Assembly: GCF_002093975.1 (NCBI RefSeq)
Contig: NZ_KZ084326.1
Span: 124,001-188,000 of the forward strand
Origin: Thermoactinospora rubra
GTDB lineage: Bacteria > Actinomycetota > Actinomycetes > Streptosporangiales > Streptosporangiaceae
Direction of reading: 5' to 3'
DNA: 64,000 bases
Positions 45,079 to 53,253 of this stretch are shown piece after piece. The notes below the pieces were generated by a model. That model was given only the letters and a program-made list of their open reading frames with translations. It did not search any database and was not told where the DNA came from. The number at the start of each line of letters is the position of its first letter. Positions within the stretch are counted from its first letter, which is position 1. Both the position numbers and the translations under genes were made by a program.

Positions 45079-46368
45079 GTGACGTCCAAGAGCAGCCCGG
45101 AGTCCCCCCTCCCCATCCGGACTGTCCTGCAGATGGTCGCCGGCTGGATCGGCAAGCTGGGCACGGTCTGGGTGGAGGGCCAGATCACCGAGCTGACCGC
45201 CCGCGGCGGCACGGTGTTCCTGACCCTGCGCGACCCGGTCGCCAACGTCTCGGCCAGGGTGACGGCGCCGCGCGGCGTCTACGAGGCCGCCGTGCCGCGC
45301 CCGGTCGACGGCGCGCGCGTGCTCATGCTGGTCAAGCCCGACTTCTGGGTCAACAGGGGCTCCTTCGCGTTCACCGCGCTGGAGATCCGCCCGGTCGGCA
45401 TCGGCGACCTGCTGGCGAGGCTGGAGCGGCTGCGCCAGCTGCTGGCCGCCGAGGGGCTGTTCAACGCCGAGCGCAAGCGGCGCCTGCCGTTCCTGCCGGG
45501 GACCGTGGGCCTGATCTGCGGGCGCGACTCGGCGGCCGAGCGCGACGTGCTGGAGAACTCCCGGCGCAGGTGGCCGGCGGTGCGGTTCAAGGTCGAGCAG
45601 GTCGCGGTGCAGGGCCCGTACGCCGTGACCGAGGTCACCGAGGCCCTGCGGCGGCTCGACGCCGACGACTCGGTCGACGTCATCGTCATCGCCCGCGGCG
45701 GCGGCTCGCTGGAGGACCTGCTGCCCTTCTCCGACGAGTCGCTGGTGCGCGCGGTGGCGGCCTGCCGCACGCCGGTGGTCAGCGCGATCGGCCACGAGCA
45801 GGACACCCCGCTGCTCGACCTGGTGGCCGACGTGCGGGCCTCCACGCCCACCGACGCGGCCAAGAAGGTGGTGCCCGACGTCGGCGAGCAGCTGACGCTC
45901 ATCCGGCAGCTGCGCGACCGCGGCCGCCGCGTGCTGGGCGGCTGGGTGGAGCGTGAGCTGGCCTGGCTGGCCTCGGTCCGCACCCGGCCCTCGCTCGCCG
46001 ACCCGGTCCGCGACCTGGAGCGCCGGGCCGAGCAGGTCGACGCTCTGCGCGAGCGGGCTCGCCGCTGCCTGGGCGGCGGCCTGGACCGCGCCGAAGACTC
46101 CCTGACCCACCTGCGCGCCCGGCTGCTCGCCCTGTCGCCCGCCGCCACCCTCGAGCGGGGCTACGCCATCGTCCAGCGGCCTTCCGGCGAGGTCGTCCGG
46201 CAGGCCAAGAGCGTCGCCCCCGGCGAGTTGCTGACCGTACGGCTCACCGACGACCGGCTGACCGTGCGGGCCGAGCAGGCCGGGCCTGACGGCGCGGCCG
46301 GGACGGCGCAGCCCAAGCCCCGTGCCCGCAAGCCGCGGAAGGCCGCCGCGGACGGCGCCTCCTCGTGA
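45079..46368 (+). CDS. xseA: Exodeoxyribonuclease VII large subunit
   Basis: 429 residues. An OB-fold DNA-binding domain (about 10-110; [21 protein letters not shown]) is followed by the catalytic domain with [40 protein letters not shown] and [17 protein letters not shown], then the coiled-coil that binds XseB. It degrades single-stranded DNA to oligonucleotides. C-terminal tail is Lys/Arg/Ala-rich. GTG with GGAGGAG upstream. 58 bp after the lipid-droplet-type gene, probably co-transcribed. Confidence 0.96.
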   Translation: MTSKSSPESPLPIRTVLQMVAGWIGKLGTVWVEGQITELTARGGTVFLTLRDPVANVSARVTAPRGVYEAAVPRPVDGARVLMLVKPDFWVNRGSFAFTALEIRPVGIGDLLARLERLRQLLAAEGLFNAERKRRLPFLPGTVGLICGRDSAAERDVLENSRRRWPAVRFKVEQVAVQGPYAVTEVTEALRRLDADDSVDVIVIARGGGSLEDLLPFSDESLVRAVAACRTPVVSAIGHEQDTPLLDLVADVRASTPTDAAKKVVPDVGEQLTLIRQLRDRGRRVLGGWVERELAWLASVRTRPSLADPVRDLERRAEQVDALRERARRCLGGGLDRAEDSLTHLRARLLALSPAATLERGYAIVQRPSGEVVRQAKSVAPGELLTVRLTDDRLTVRAEQAGPDGAAGTAQPKPRARKPRKAAADGASS

Positions 46369-46378
46369 GCGTCTTGGC

Positions 46379-46798
46379 TCAAGCCGGGGAGACGTACTGG
46401 TCGCGGTAGGCGCCGGCGGGCTCGATGGGCGTGATGACGTCGATCAGCACCCCGTTGGGGTCGGGCACGATGAAGTGCCGCTGCCCGAAGTCCTCGCTGC
46501 GCAGCTCCAGCTCGGGCCGCAGCCCCTCGCGGAGGACGAGCCGCTCCCACTCCGCGTCGACGTCCTCGACCTCGAAGTTCAGCAGCAGTCCCCGCGCGGG
46601 CTCCCGGTAGCCCTCGGGCAGCGTGGGATGGGTGTGGTCGAGCAGCGCCAGCTCGTACGCCGGCGGCCCCGGACGCCGCAGGCTCACGTACCAGTCCGCC
46701 TCGAAGGTGGTCTCGAAGCCCAGCAGCCGCGTGTAGAAGTCGTGCGACTCGCGCAGCCGCGAGGTGCACACGACGGGATAGAAGCTCGTCAACTCCAT
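46379..46798 (-). CDS. VOC family (glyoxalase-like) protein
   Basis: 139 residues. Two beta-alpha-beta-beta-beta repeats: [20 protein letters not shown] then [17 protein letters not shown] and [20 protein letters not shown]. Members bind divalent metals and act as dioxygenases, isomerases or drug-binding resistance proteins; no specific one is indicated. Divergent from a TetR gene with two tandem palindromic sites between, so likely repressed by that regulator and induced by its ligand. Confidence 0.88.
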   Translation of the reverse strand: MELTSFYPVVCTSRLRESHDFYTRLLGFETTFEADWYVSLRRPGPPAYELALLDHTHPTLPEGYREPARGLLLNFEVEDVDAEWERLVLREGLRPELELRSEDFGQRHFIVPDPNGVLIDVITPIEPAGAYRDQYVSPA

Positions 46799-46811
46799 GG
46801 GAGGCCCTTTC

Positions 46812-46859
46812 GCATACCATCGGTATGCCAGTCACGCTATTCGCGTACCATCGGTATGT
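46812..46859. promoter_or_regulatory. Tandem TetR operators sharing TACCATCGGTATG
   Basis: Site 1 GCATACC-ATC-GGTATGC (46812-46828) is a perfect palindrome; site 2 GCGTACC-ATC-GGTATGT (46843-46859) has imperfect ends. Centres are 31 bp apart, three helical turns, in the divergent promoter between the VOC and TetR genes. Confidence 0.8.
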
Positions 46860-46880
46860 CAACGAGGAAGACAGGGGACG

Positions 46881-47459
46881 ATGACCCGCGCCGAGCAACG
46901 AGAGCAGACCAGAAGGGCACTGATCCGCGAGGCCCGGCGGCTGTTCGCCACGCAGGGCTACGGCCGGGTCGGCCTGTCGGAGGTGGTCAAGGCGGCCGGG
47001 GTGACCAAGGGCGCGCTCTACCACCACTTCGCCGGCAAGGCCGAGCTGTTCCGCGCCGTCCTCCACGAGGTGATGCGGGAGGTGGCCGGGCGGGTGGCCG
47101 CCGCGGCCGAGGCGCACGACGATCCGTGGCGGCAGCTGACCGAGGGCTGCCGGGCCTTCCTCGCCGCCACCGCCGACCCCGAGGTGCAGCGGATCATGCT
47201 GCTGGACGGCCCGGCGGTCCTGGGGTGGAGCGAGTGGCGCGCGATGGACGAGGACACCTCGGCGCGCCACCTGGCCGAGGCGCTGGCCGGGCTCGTCGAG
47301 GCCGGTGACCTCGCGCGGCAGCCGGTCGAGCCGCTGACCCGGCTGCTGTCGGGCGCGATGAACGAGGCCGCGCTGTGGCTGGCCGCCTCTGGCAGGCCCG
47401 AGGACCTGGAGGACACGTGGTCGGCCCTGGCGCGGATGCTGGAGGGGCTGCGCCGCTAG
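46881..47459 (+). CDS. TetR family regulator
   Basis: 192 residues. HTH at about 12-55: ALIREARRLFATQGYGRVGL then SEVVKAAGVTKGALYHHFAG. The C-terminal domain resembles TetR_C_13-type ligand domains. ATG 46881 with AGGGGACG upstream. It lies beside its presumed operators and opposite the VOC gene. Its stop overlaps the convergent DUF6542 stop by 4 bp. Confidence 0.9.
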   Translation: MTRAEQREQTRRALIREARRLFATQGYGRVGLSEVVKAAGVTKGALYHHFAGKAELFRAVLHEVMREVAGRVAAAAEAHDDPWRQLTEGCRAFLAATADPEVQRIMLLDGPAVLGWSEWRAMDEDTSARHLAEALAGLVEAGDLARQPVEPLTRLLSGAMNEAALWLAASGRPEDLEDTWSALARMLEGLRR

Positions 47460-47971
47460 GCGCCGTCGCGCGGCGTGCCGTACACCCGGGGCTCGAAGTA
47501 GCCCTCCGGCTCGGGGGCGAAGACCTGCTCGCGGCGCGGCCTGGGCACCTCGGCCGCCGAGCGCAGCTCCTCGCGCAGGTCGCGCACGTTGTCGCGGAGC
47601 CCGCGGCGCATGGCCACCGCCAGCACGGCGGCCGAGCCCGCGAAGAGCCAGGGCGCGCCGGCCGACAGCGCCGTGAACAGCCCCACCAGCAGCGACTGGC
47701 CGATCGACGGCGAGCCGAGCGCGGTGCCCAGCTCGACGACCAGCGTGCCGCAGAAGAACACCAGCGGCGGCGTGACCACGACGGTCAGCAGCTCGCGCGG
47801 GTTGACCAGCGCCACGCCCAGCACGCTGCCCGTGAGGAAGACGACCCCGACGAGGGACGGCCATCCCGTGAGGGCGGCCAGCACATACCCGAGGAAAGTG
47901 GACAGCAGGGCGAGCGCGATGGCGCCACGGGCGGTCAGCTTGATCGACGAACGCCTGCCGGACTGACTCAC
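47456..47971 (-). CDS. DUF6542 family membrane protein
   Basis: 171 residues with four or five transmembrane helices between about 12 and 125 (TARGAIALALLSTFLGYVLA, GVVFLTGSVLGVALV, LLTVVVTPPLVFFCGTLVVE and FAGSAAVLAVAM) and a polar cytoplasmic C-terminus (RREQVFAPEPEGYFEPR). The family is widely encoded near xseA/ychF in actinomycetes; function unknown. GTG start. It follows rmuC by 12 bp on the same strand. Confidence 0.8.
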   Translation of the reverse strand: MSQSGRRSSIKLTARGAIALALLSTFLGYVLAALTGWPSLVGVVFLTGSVLGVALVNPRELLTVVVTPPLVFFCGTLVVELGTALGSPSIGQSLLVGLFTALSAGAPWLFAGSAAVLAVAMRRGLRDNVRDLREELRSAAEVPRPRREQVFAPEPEGYFEPRVYGTPRDGA

Positions 47972-47983
47972 CGCTCCACCCCC

Positions 47984-49219
47984 TTACTGAGCCAACTTAC
48001 CGTTCGCGTGGGAGATCAGAGTGGTGGTTTCCAGCAGTTCGGGAGAGGCGAGGGGCCTGGGCAGGTCGTCGAGGGTGGCCGGCTCCTCGAGGGCGCCGTC
48101 CACGACGCCCAGATCGTGCAGTTTGCGCGCCGTGACGAGGACCCGCGTCTCCAGCGACCCCACGGTCTTGTTGTAGGACTCCACCGCGCGGGTGAGGGCC
48201 TTGCCGAGCGCGTCGACGTTGCGTCCCAGCGACGACAGCCGCTCGTACAGCTCCTTGCCGAGCTCGAAGACCGCGCGGGCGTTCTCGCTGAGCGCGGCCT
48301 GCTGCCAGGCGTAGTGCGCCGTGCGCAGCATGCTGATGAGCGTGGTCGGCGTGGCGATGTGGACGCGCCGGGCCATGGCGTACTCCAGCAGCGAGGGGTC
48401 GCGCTCCAGGGCCGGGGCCAGGAACGCCTCGCCGGGGATGAACAGCACCACGAACTCCGGCGAGGGGTTGAAGCCCTGCCAGTAGGACTTGGCCGCCAGC
48501 CGGTCGACGTGCTCGCGCAGGTGGCGCGCGTGGGCGTCGAGCCGGGCCGAGGCGACGGCCTCGTCGTCGGCCGAGGCGGCCTCCAGGTAGGCGGCCAGGG
48601 AGACCTTGGAGTCGACGACGATGTTCTTGCCGCCCGCCAGCCGCACCACCATGTCGGGCCGCTGCCCGCCCTCGGTGACCTGCTCGTCGAAGTCGCAGTG
48701 GCGCTGCATGCCGGCGATCTCGGCGACCCGGCGCAGCTGCAGCTCGCCCCACCGGCCGCGGGCCTCGGGCCGCTGGAGGGCGCGCACCAGGGCGGTGGTC
48801 TGCGAGCGGAGCTGCTCGTTGCTCTGCCGTACCAGCTCCAGCTCGGCGCGGGCGGCGCGCTGGCCGGCCTGGGCCTCGCGCAGCTGGGCCTCCAGCCGCT
48901 CCAGCGCGGCGCGCAGCGGCTCGACCAGGTGCTCCACGGCCTGCTTGCGCTGCTCCAGCTCGCCGGAGGCCTCGGCGCGGGTGGCGGCCAGGCGCGTCTC
49001 GGCCAGCTCCAGGAAGCGCAGGTTGTTGACGTCGAGGGCCCGGGTGGACAGCGCCTGGAAGCGCTCGGCCAGCTGCTCCTCGACGTAGGCGAGCTTGTCG
49101 GCGGCGGCCTTGGCGCGGGCCCCGGCCTCGGCGATGCGAGCCGCCGAACGGGTCACGGCGACCAGGTAGCCGATGACGAGCCCGGCGGTCAGGCCGATGA
49201 GCAGGGAGACGACATCCAC
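47984..49219 (-). CDS. rmuC: DNA recombination protein RmuC
   Basis: 411 residues. N-terminal membrane helix (SLLIGLTAGLVIGYLVAV), long coiled coil (about 25-165) and a C-terminal RmuC nuclease-like domain with RGRWGELQLRRVAEIAGM, VVDSKVSLAAYLEAAS, EFVVLFIPGEAFLAPAL and PTTLISMLRTAHYAWQQ. It is thought to limit DNA inversions at repeats. GTG at 49219 is chosen; an in-frame ATG at 49276 would add 19 polar residues before the helix. Confidence 0.92.
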   Translation of the reverse strand: MDVVSLLIGLTAGLVIGYLVAVTRSAARIAEAGARAKAAADKLAYVEEQLAERFQALSTRALDVNNLRFLELAETRLAATRAEASGELEQRKQAVEHLVEPLRAALERLEAQLREAQAGQRAARAELELVRQSNEQLRSQTTALVRALQRPEARGRWGELQLRRVAEIAGMQRHCDFDEQVTEGGQRPDMVVRLAGGKNIVVDSKVSLAAYLEAASADDEAVASARLDAHARHLREHVDRLAAKSYWQGFNPSPEFVVLFIPGEAFLAPALERDPSLLEYAMARRVHIATPTTLISMLRTAHYAWQQAALSENARAVFELGKELYERLSSLGRNVDALGKALTRAVESYNKTVGSLETRVLVTARKLHDLGVVDGALEEPATLDDLPRPLASPELLETTTLISHANGKLAQ

Positions 49220-49317
49220 CCGATCGATGATTGCACCGCCGTCCCCACGGGGGTTCTTCCGACACGCCTTGCGCATTCCGCTTGTGCCGCCCCACTTGTG
49301 TCACTCACAGTACGCAT

Positions 49318-50052
49318 ATGGTTACGGGAGCGAAGCTCGTGGTGGCTGTGGCGGCGACGGTCGTGCTGGCCGCCGCGGTGGTCGCGGGGGTGGGGGCGAT
49401 CATCGCGGGAGGCGTCGAGGAACAGCCGCCCGCGCCCGTTCCGCAGATGACCCAGCAGACGACCCAGCAGGCGACGTTGCGCTGGGCGGTGGGCGCCTGC
49501 GTGGACCGGACGGGCTCCCGGTACGAGCTCGTGGCCTGCGACGCGGGCGACGCCGAGGTGGTCGCCGTCGCCGGGGCGCCCTACCGGTGCCCCGCGGCGA
49601 CCGACGAGCTGGCCGACATCGGGCTGGGCCGTACGGCATGCGTCCGCAACCGCCGCGCGCCGCACCCCGGGGAGCCGGGAGCGGGCGGCGGGGTGCTGCG
49701 CGCGGGGGACTGCCTCAGGCTGGACGGGCGCGAGGTGCCGTGCGCGGCCAAGGGCTGGTACGGCAGGGCCGCGGCCGTCACGGCGGGCGCGTGCCCGGCC
49801 AGGACGCGGGCGGTGTTCCGGTTCTCCTACGCCAACGTGTGCCTCGGACCGGCCGGCCGGGTGCCGCGCGAGGGCGCGTGCGTGGCCAGGCCGGACGGCG
49901 ACCGCCTCGTCCGCGTGGGCTGCGGCTCGCCGCGCGCCTGGGCCAGGGTGACGGGCTTCGCCGGATCGGCCCGTCGCTGCCCGGAGGGGTCCGACCGCTA
50001 CCTGCCCGGCGGCCACCGGTCCGTGACCTGCCTGCGCCTGGTGAACAAGTAG
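49318..50052 (+). CDS. Secreted or membrane-anchored protein with three Cys repeats (LppU/SCO3897-like)
   Basis: 244 residues. An N-terminal hydrophobic helix (about 5-32) without a clear lipobox, then a short Gln/Thr/Pro linker, then three tandem modules of about 50-60 residues, each with four Cys: VGACVDR...VACDAG...RCPAA...ACVRN, LRAGDCLRL...PCAAK...ACPAR...VCLGP, and REGACVARP...GCGSP...RCPEG...TCLRL. This matches the LppU/SCO3897-like pattern as I remember it, and suggests disulfides outside the membrane. Role unknown. ATG 49318 chosen. Confidence 0.75.
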   Translation: MVTGAKLVVAVAATVVLAAAVVAGVGAIIAGGVEEQPPAPVPQMTQQTTQQATLRWAVGACVDRTGSRYELVACDAGDAEVVAVAGAPYRCPAATDELADIGLGRTACVRNRRAPHPGEPGAGGGVLRAGDCLRLDGREVPCAAKGWYGRAAAVTAGACPARTRAVFRFSYANVCLGPAGRVPREGACVARPDGDRLVRVGCGSPRAWARVTGFAGSARRCPEGSDRYLPGGHRSVTCLRLVNK

Positions 50053-50063
50053 ACTCGAACCCC

Positions 50064-51140
50064 GTGAGTCTGAGTATCGGCATCGTCGGCCTGCCCAACG
50101 TCGGCAAGAGCACCCTGTTCAACGCGCTGACCAAGAGCGGCCACGCGCTGGCGGCCAACTACCCGTTCGCCACCATCGAGCCCAACGTGGGCGTCGTCGG
50201 CGTGCCGGACTCGCGCCTGCACAAGCTCGCCGAGATGTTCGGCTCCGCCAAGATCATTCCGGCCAAGGTGGAGTTCGTCGACATCGCGGGGCTGGTGCGC
50301 GGCGCGTCGGAGGGCGCGGGCCGGGGCAACCAGTTCCTCGCCAACATCCGCAACACCGACGCGATCTGCCAGGTCATCCGGGTCTTCTCCGACCCCGACG
50401 TGACGCACGTCGACGGGGAGATCTCCCCCAAGCGCGACATCGAGACGATCAACACGGAGCTGGTCTACGCCGACCTGCAGACGGTGGAGAAGGCGCTGCC
50501 CCGCCTGCAGAAGGAGGCGCGCGTCAACAAGGACAAGAAGGCCGCGCTGGAGGCCGTCGAGGCGGCCAAGGCCGTCCTGGAGACCGGTAAGACGATCTTC
50601 GAGAGCGGCCTGGACGACGAGCCGCTGCGCGAGCTGCACCTGCTGACCGCCAAGCCGTTCCTGTACGTCTTCAACCTCGACGCCGACGAGCTGGCCGACG
50701 CCGCGCTGCGCGAGCAGCTGGCCGCCCTCGTGGCGCCCGCCGAGGCGGTGTTCCTGGACGCCAAGATCGAGTCGGAGCTGGTCGAGCTGACCGACGAGGA
50801 GGCGCTGGAGCTGCTGCAGTCCATCGGCCAGGAGGAGTCGGGGCTCTCCCAGCTGGCCCGGGTCGGCTTCGAGACGCTCGGCCTGCAGACGTACCTGACC
50901 GCCGGGCCCAAGGAGGCCAGGGCCTGGACCATCCGCAAGGGCGCCACGGCCCCCGAGGCCGCCGGGGTCATCCACTCCGACTTCCAGCGCGGCTTCATCA
51001 AGGCCGAGGTCGTCTCCTTCGACGACCTGGTCGAGGCCGGATCCCTCGCCGCCGCCCGGGCCGCGGGCAAGGCCAGGATCGAGGGCAAGGACTACGTCAT
51101 GCGCGACGGCGACGTCGTCGAATTCCGCTTCAACGTTTAG
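50064..51140 (+). CDS. ychF: Redox-regulated ATPase YchF (OLA1 family)
   Basis: 358-residue cytosolic P-loop protein of the Obg-like family. G1 GIVGLPNVGKSTLFN, switch II DIAGLVRGASEGAGRGNQFL, the altered G4 NLDADE in place of NKxD (explaining ATP preference), and a C-terminal TGS domain ending KDYVMRDGDVVEFRFNV. It associates with ribosomes and modulates stress responses. GTG start with no ribosome site but TAGACT eight bases upstream, so the mRNA may be leaderless. Confidence 0.97.
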   Translation: MSLSIGIVGLPNVGKSTLFNALTKSGHALAANYPFATIEPNVGVVGVPDSRLHKLAEMFGSAKIIPAKVEFVDIAGLVRGASEGAGRGNQFLANIRNTDAICQVIRVFSDPDVTHVDGEISPKRDIETINTELVYADLQTVEKALPRLQKEARVNKDKKAALEAVEAAKAVLETGKTIFESGLDDEPLRELHLLTAKPFLYVFNLDADELADAALREQLAALVAPAEAVFLDAKIESELVELTDEEALELLQSIGQEESGLSQLARVGFETLGLQTYLTAGPKEARAWTIRKGATAPEAAGVIHSDFQRGFIKAEVVSFDDLVEAGSLAAARAAGKARIEGKDYVMRDGDVVEFRFNV

Positions 51141-51160
51141 GCGGCCCGCGTTCGGCCGCC
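51140..51160 (+). terminator. Hairpin after ychF
   Basis: GGCGGCC-CGCGTTC-GGCCGCC, perfect 7-bp stem starting at the last base of the ychF stop codon. No T-run. Confidence 0.5.
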
Positions 51161-51281
51161 CACACCGACGCCAGTAATGATCATATTGTCCGGCCGTCAC
51201 GCGGGCCGCGGGTCATACTTGAGGGACCGGCGAGAAACCGATCTTGAGGACCCGCTCCTCCCAACCGCACAGGACGCCACG

Positions 51282-52112
51282 ATGACGGACAACCCCGAGC
51301 AGTACCGGCAGTGGACCGCCTTAGGCATCGACATCACGGTGCCGCACTCGGCACGCATGTACGACTGGTGGCTGGGCGGCAAGGACAACTTCGAGCCCGA
51401 CCGGGCGCTGGGTGAGGCATTCATGGCCGCGATCCCCAACATCCGCGCCATGGCCCGGGAGAACCGCCGCTTCCTCGGCCGCGCCGTCCGCCACCTGGTG
51501 GCCGAGGCCGGTATCCGGCAGTTCCTCGACATCGGCACCGGCATCCCCACCGAGGGCAACGTGCACGAGGTGGCCCAGGCCCTGGCCCCCGAGTGCAACG
51601 TGGTCTACGTGGACAACGACCCCATCGTGCTCGCCCACGCCCGCGCTCTGCTGGTCAGCCAGCGTCCCGGCTCGACCGCCTACATCCACGCCGACCTGCG
51701 CGACCCGCACGCGATCCTCGCCGACCCTGCTCTGACCAAGACCCTGGATCTCGGCAAGCCGGTCGCCTTGATGATGGTGGCCGTCTTGATGCTGCTGGAC
51801 GATGACGAGGACCCGTGGGGCAAGGCCCGGGTGTTGATGGATGCGCTTCCCTCCGGCAGCTACCTGGCCTTGACCCACCCCGGCCAGGACTTCGACCCCG
51901 AGGCGATGGCCGCGATCAAGGAGCTGGCCGGGCGGGCCGGGCTGACCGTGGTACCGCGCGTCAAGGCCGACGTGGCGCGGTTCTTCGCCGACTGGGAGTT
52001 GATCGATCCCGGCGTCGTCCCGGTCAACGACTGGCGCCCCGGCTCCGAGACGGTCATGCTGTCCGACGAAGGGCCGGCCTACTACTGGGCGGGCATCGCG
52101 CGTAAGCCGTGA
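51282..52112 (+). CDS. DUF574 SAM-dependent methyltransferase
   Basis: 276 residues. Family start DITVPHSARMYDWWLGGKDNF (PHxARMYDxxLGGKDN is diagnostic). The SAM site is QFLDIGTGIPTEGNVHEVAQ, followed by VVYVDNDPIVLAHARALL and a Walker-like ALMMVAVLMLL. These proteins are numerous in Streptomyces-like genomes; substrate unknown. ATG 51282 chosen. The rho-independent terminator at 52223 follows. Confidence 0.92.
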   Translation: MTDNPEQYRQWTALGIDITVPHSARMYDWWLGGKDNFEPDRALGEAFMAAIPNIRAMARENRRFLGRAVRHLVAEAGIRQFLDIGTGIPTEGNVHEVAQALAPECNVVYVDNDPIVLAHARALLVSQRPGSTAYIHADLRDPHAILADPALTKTLDLGKPVALMMVAVLMLLDDDEDPWGKARVLMDALPSGSYLALTHPGQDFDPEAMAAIKELAGRAGLTVVPRVKADVARFFADWELIDPGVVPVNDWRPGSETVMLSDEGPAYYWAGIARKP

Positions 52113-52222
52113 CGCCGGATGCGGCGATCGGCGTGCGCGCGATGTGTAGCCTGATCGCAGGACTTGACCAGCCCCGATTGAGGCGCCGTAGGCGCTGGCC
52201 GTACGGCCAGGGGCACACGGAA

Positions 52223-52263
52223 GACCCCGGTCCTCCTCTGCGGAAGGCCGGGGGTCGCTTTTT
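52223..52263 (+). terminator. Rho-independent terminator
   Basis: Arms GACCCCGG and CCGGGGGTC (one bulge), with extra pairing of CCTCC and GGAAGG inside, followed by TTTTT at 52259-52263. The clearest intrinsic terminator in the window, 110 bp after the methyltransferase gene. Confidence 0.75.
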
Positions 52264-52280
52264 CGTGTTCTGCTTCGGCA

Positions 52281-52394
52281 TGTGGACGCGCCGGAGGGAC
52301 GGCTGTCCGTGCCGCCGCGTTCGCACAGGCTTCTCGCCGCGCGGAGACACGGCAGCGAGCGTCTGGGAGCGCTGACCGCTGCCGCGCCGGCTCA
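52281..52394 (-). repeat. 114-bp diverged repeat, copy A
   Basis: Aligns without gaps to 52643-52756 at about 71% identity (81 of 114 by eye), with 18 identical bases at 52301-52318. On the minus strand it begins exactly at the stop codon of the 73-residue gene. Confidence 0.75.
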
Positions 52395-52613
52395 TGCGGC
52401 CCACCGCCGGGTGAGCCGCTCCCACACCTCCCGCACCTGCCGATACGGCAGCCCGCGCCCGCACTCCTCATAGCCGCGGCCCGTGGCGTGGCGCAGGATG
52501 ATCGGCACTCCGCCGTCCATCGCCCACTCATACCGCCCGTACGGCGAGATCGCGGTGACCCGCAGCCGCACGCTGCGCGGGATGTGGGGCTCCCAGTGGA
52601 TCGGGTGCTTCAC
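52392..52613 (-). CDS. Small hypothetical protein
   Basis: 73 residues: KHPIHWEPHIPRSVRLRVTA, ISPYGRYEWAMDGGVPIILR, then GRGYEECGRGLPYRQVREVW and a basic end. Beta-rich and soluble, unrecognised. GTG start with AGGAGG seven bases upstream, a strong ribosome site. It follows the 131-residue gene on the same strand, and both genes end at the same position in copies of a diverged 114-bp repeat. Confidence 0.7.
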   Translation of the reverse strand: MKHPIHWEPHIPRSVRLRVTAISPYGRYEWAMDGGVPIILRHATGRGYEECGRGLPYRQVREVWERLTRRWAA

Positions 52614-52642
52614 CGGTCATCCTCCTGCCTTGACGGCGGCGG

Positions 52643-52756
52643 CACGGACGCACTGGAGGGATGGCTGTCCGTGCCGCCGCCCTCGCACGGCCCCACGTCC
52701 GTGCGGAGACGCGACGGCATGCGCCTGGGAAACGTCATCGCCGCCATGCCCGCTCA
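52643..52756 (-). repeat. 114-bp diverged repeat, copy B
   Basis: Partner of copy A at 52281-52394, offset 362 bp. On the minus strand it starts at the stop codon of the 131-residue gene and ends before the ribosome site of the next. Confidence 0.75.
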
Positions 52757-53149
52757 CGGCCGCGCCGCCTCGGCGTCGGCCAGCATGGCGCGCTGCTCCT
52801 GCTCGACGATCAGCGCGCGCACGTCCGACCACGAATGGTCATCCACCGTGCGGTGCGCTCCCGCCTCCTCAGCCGCGCGGGAGAACGGCACGGTGCGGGT
52901 GGCCCACCAGCGGCCCCGGTCGGATTGCCAGAGCCGCCACAGCGGCGCCGGTCCCGTGGTCAGGCTGGTGACGACGCCGTCCCAGAATGCCTCCTCCGCC
53001 TCGGCGGCCGTCGCGTAGGCGCGGCCCTGCGAGACCCGGGCGTTGATGAGGATCACGGTGGGCTCCGGCTCGTCGATCAGGTACCAGTGATCGCCGCCCC
53101 ATGCGTAGGTCAGCCGTGCCCGGTCGGCGGGATCGTGTGCGACGGTCAT
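52754..53149 (-). CDS. Hypothetical protein
   Basis: 131 residues, unrecognised. AHDPADRARLTYAWGGDHWY, LIDEPEPTVILINARVSQGR, then AEAEEAFWDGVVTSLTTGPA and WRLWQSDRGRWWATRTVPFS. Trp-rich, soluble, no signal. ATG 53149 chosen. It is divergent from a GntR regulator with three operator-like repeats between, so it is probably repressed by that protein together with the 73-residue gene behind it. Confidence 0.7.
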   Translation of the reverse strand: MTVAHDPADRARLTYAWGGDHWYLIDEPEPTVILINARVSQGRAYATAAEAEEAFWDGVVTSLTTGPAPLWRLWQSDRGRWWATRTVPFSRAAEEAGAHRTVDDHSWSDVRALIVEQEQRAMLADAEAARP

Positions 53150-53166
53150 CGGGGCTCCGAAGGAAT

Positions 53167-53217
53167 GTGTATGCGCTCGCCACAAGAGTGTATACGCACT
53201 TTGATGTGTGTGTACGC
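53167..53217. promoter_or_regulatory. Triple GntR/HutC-type operator
   Basis: Three direct copies: GTGTATGCGC (53167-53176), GTGTATACGC (53188-53197) and GTGTGTACGC (53208-53217), spaced 21 and 20 bp, two helical turns. The middle contains TGTATAC, like the HutC-subfamily GTMTAKAC site. Located between the divergent GntR and 131-residue genes. Confidence 0.7.
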
Positions 53218-53253
53218 TCCTGTCAAGGAGTCCGCGCCGGAGGGGAGGTCTTT

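Noticed and set aside
52195..52210. Perfect 16-bp palindrome CTGGCCGTACGGCCAG
   Set aside because: CGTACGG-centred palindromes recur throughout this GC-rich sequence and it lies far from any start codon, so no specific role can be supported.
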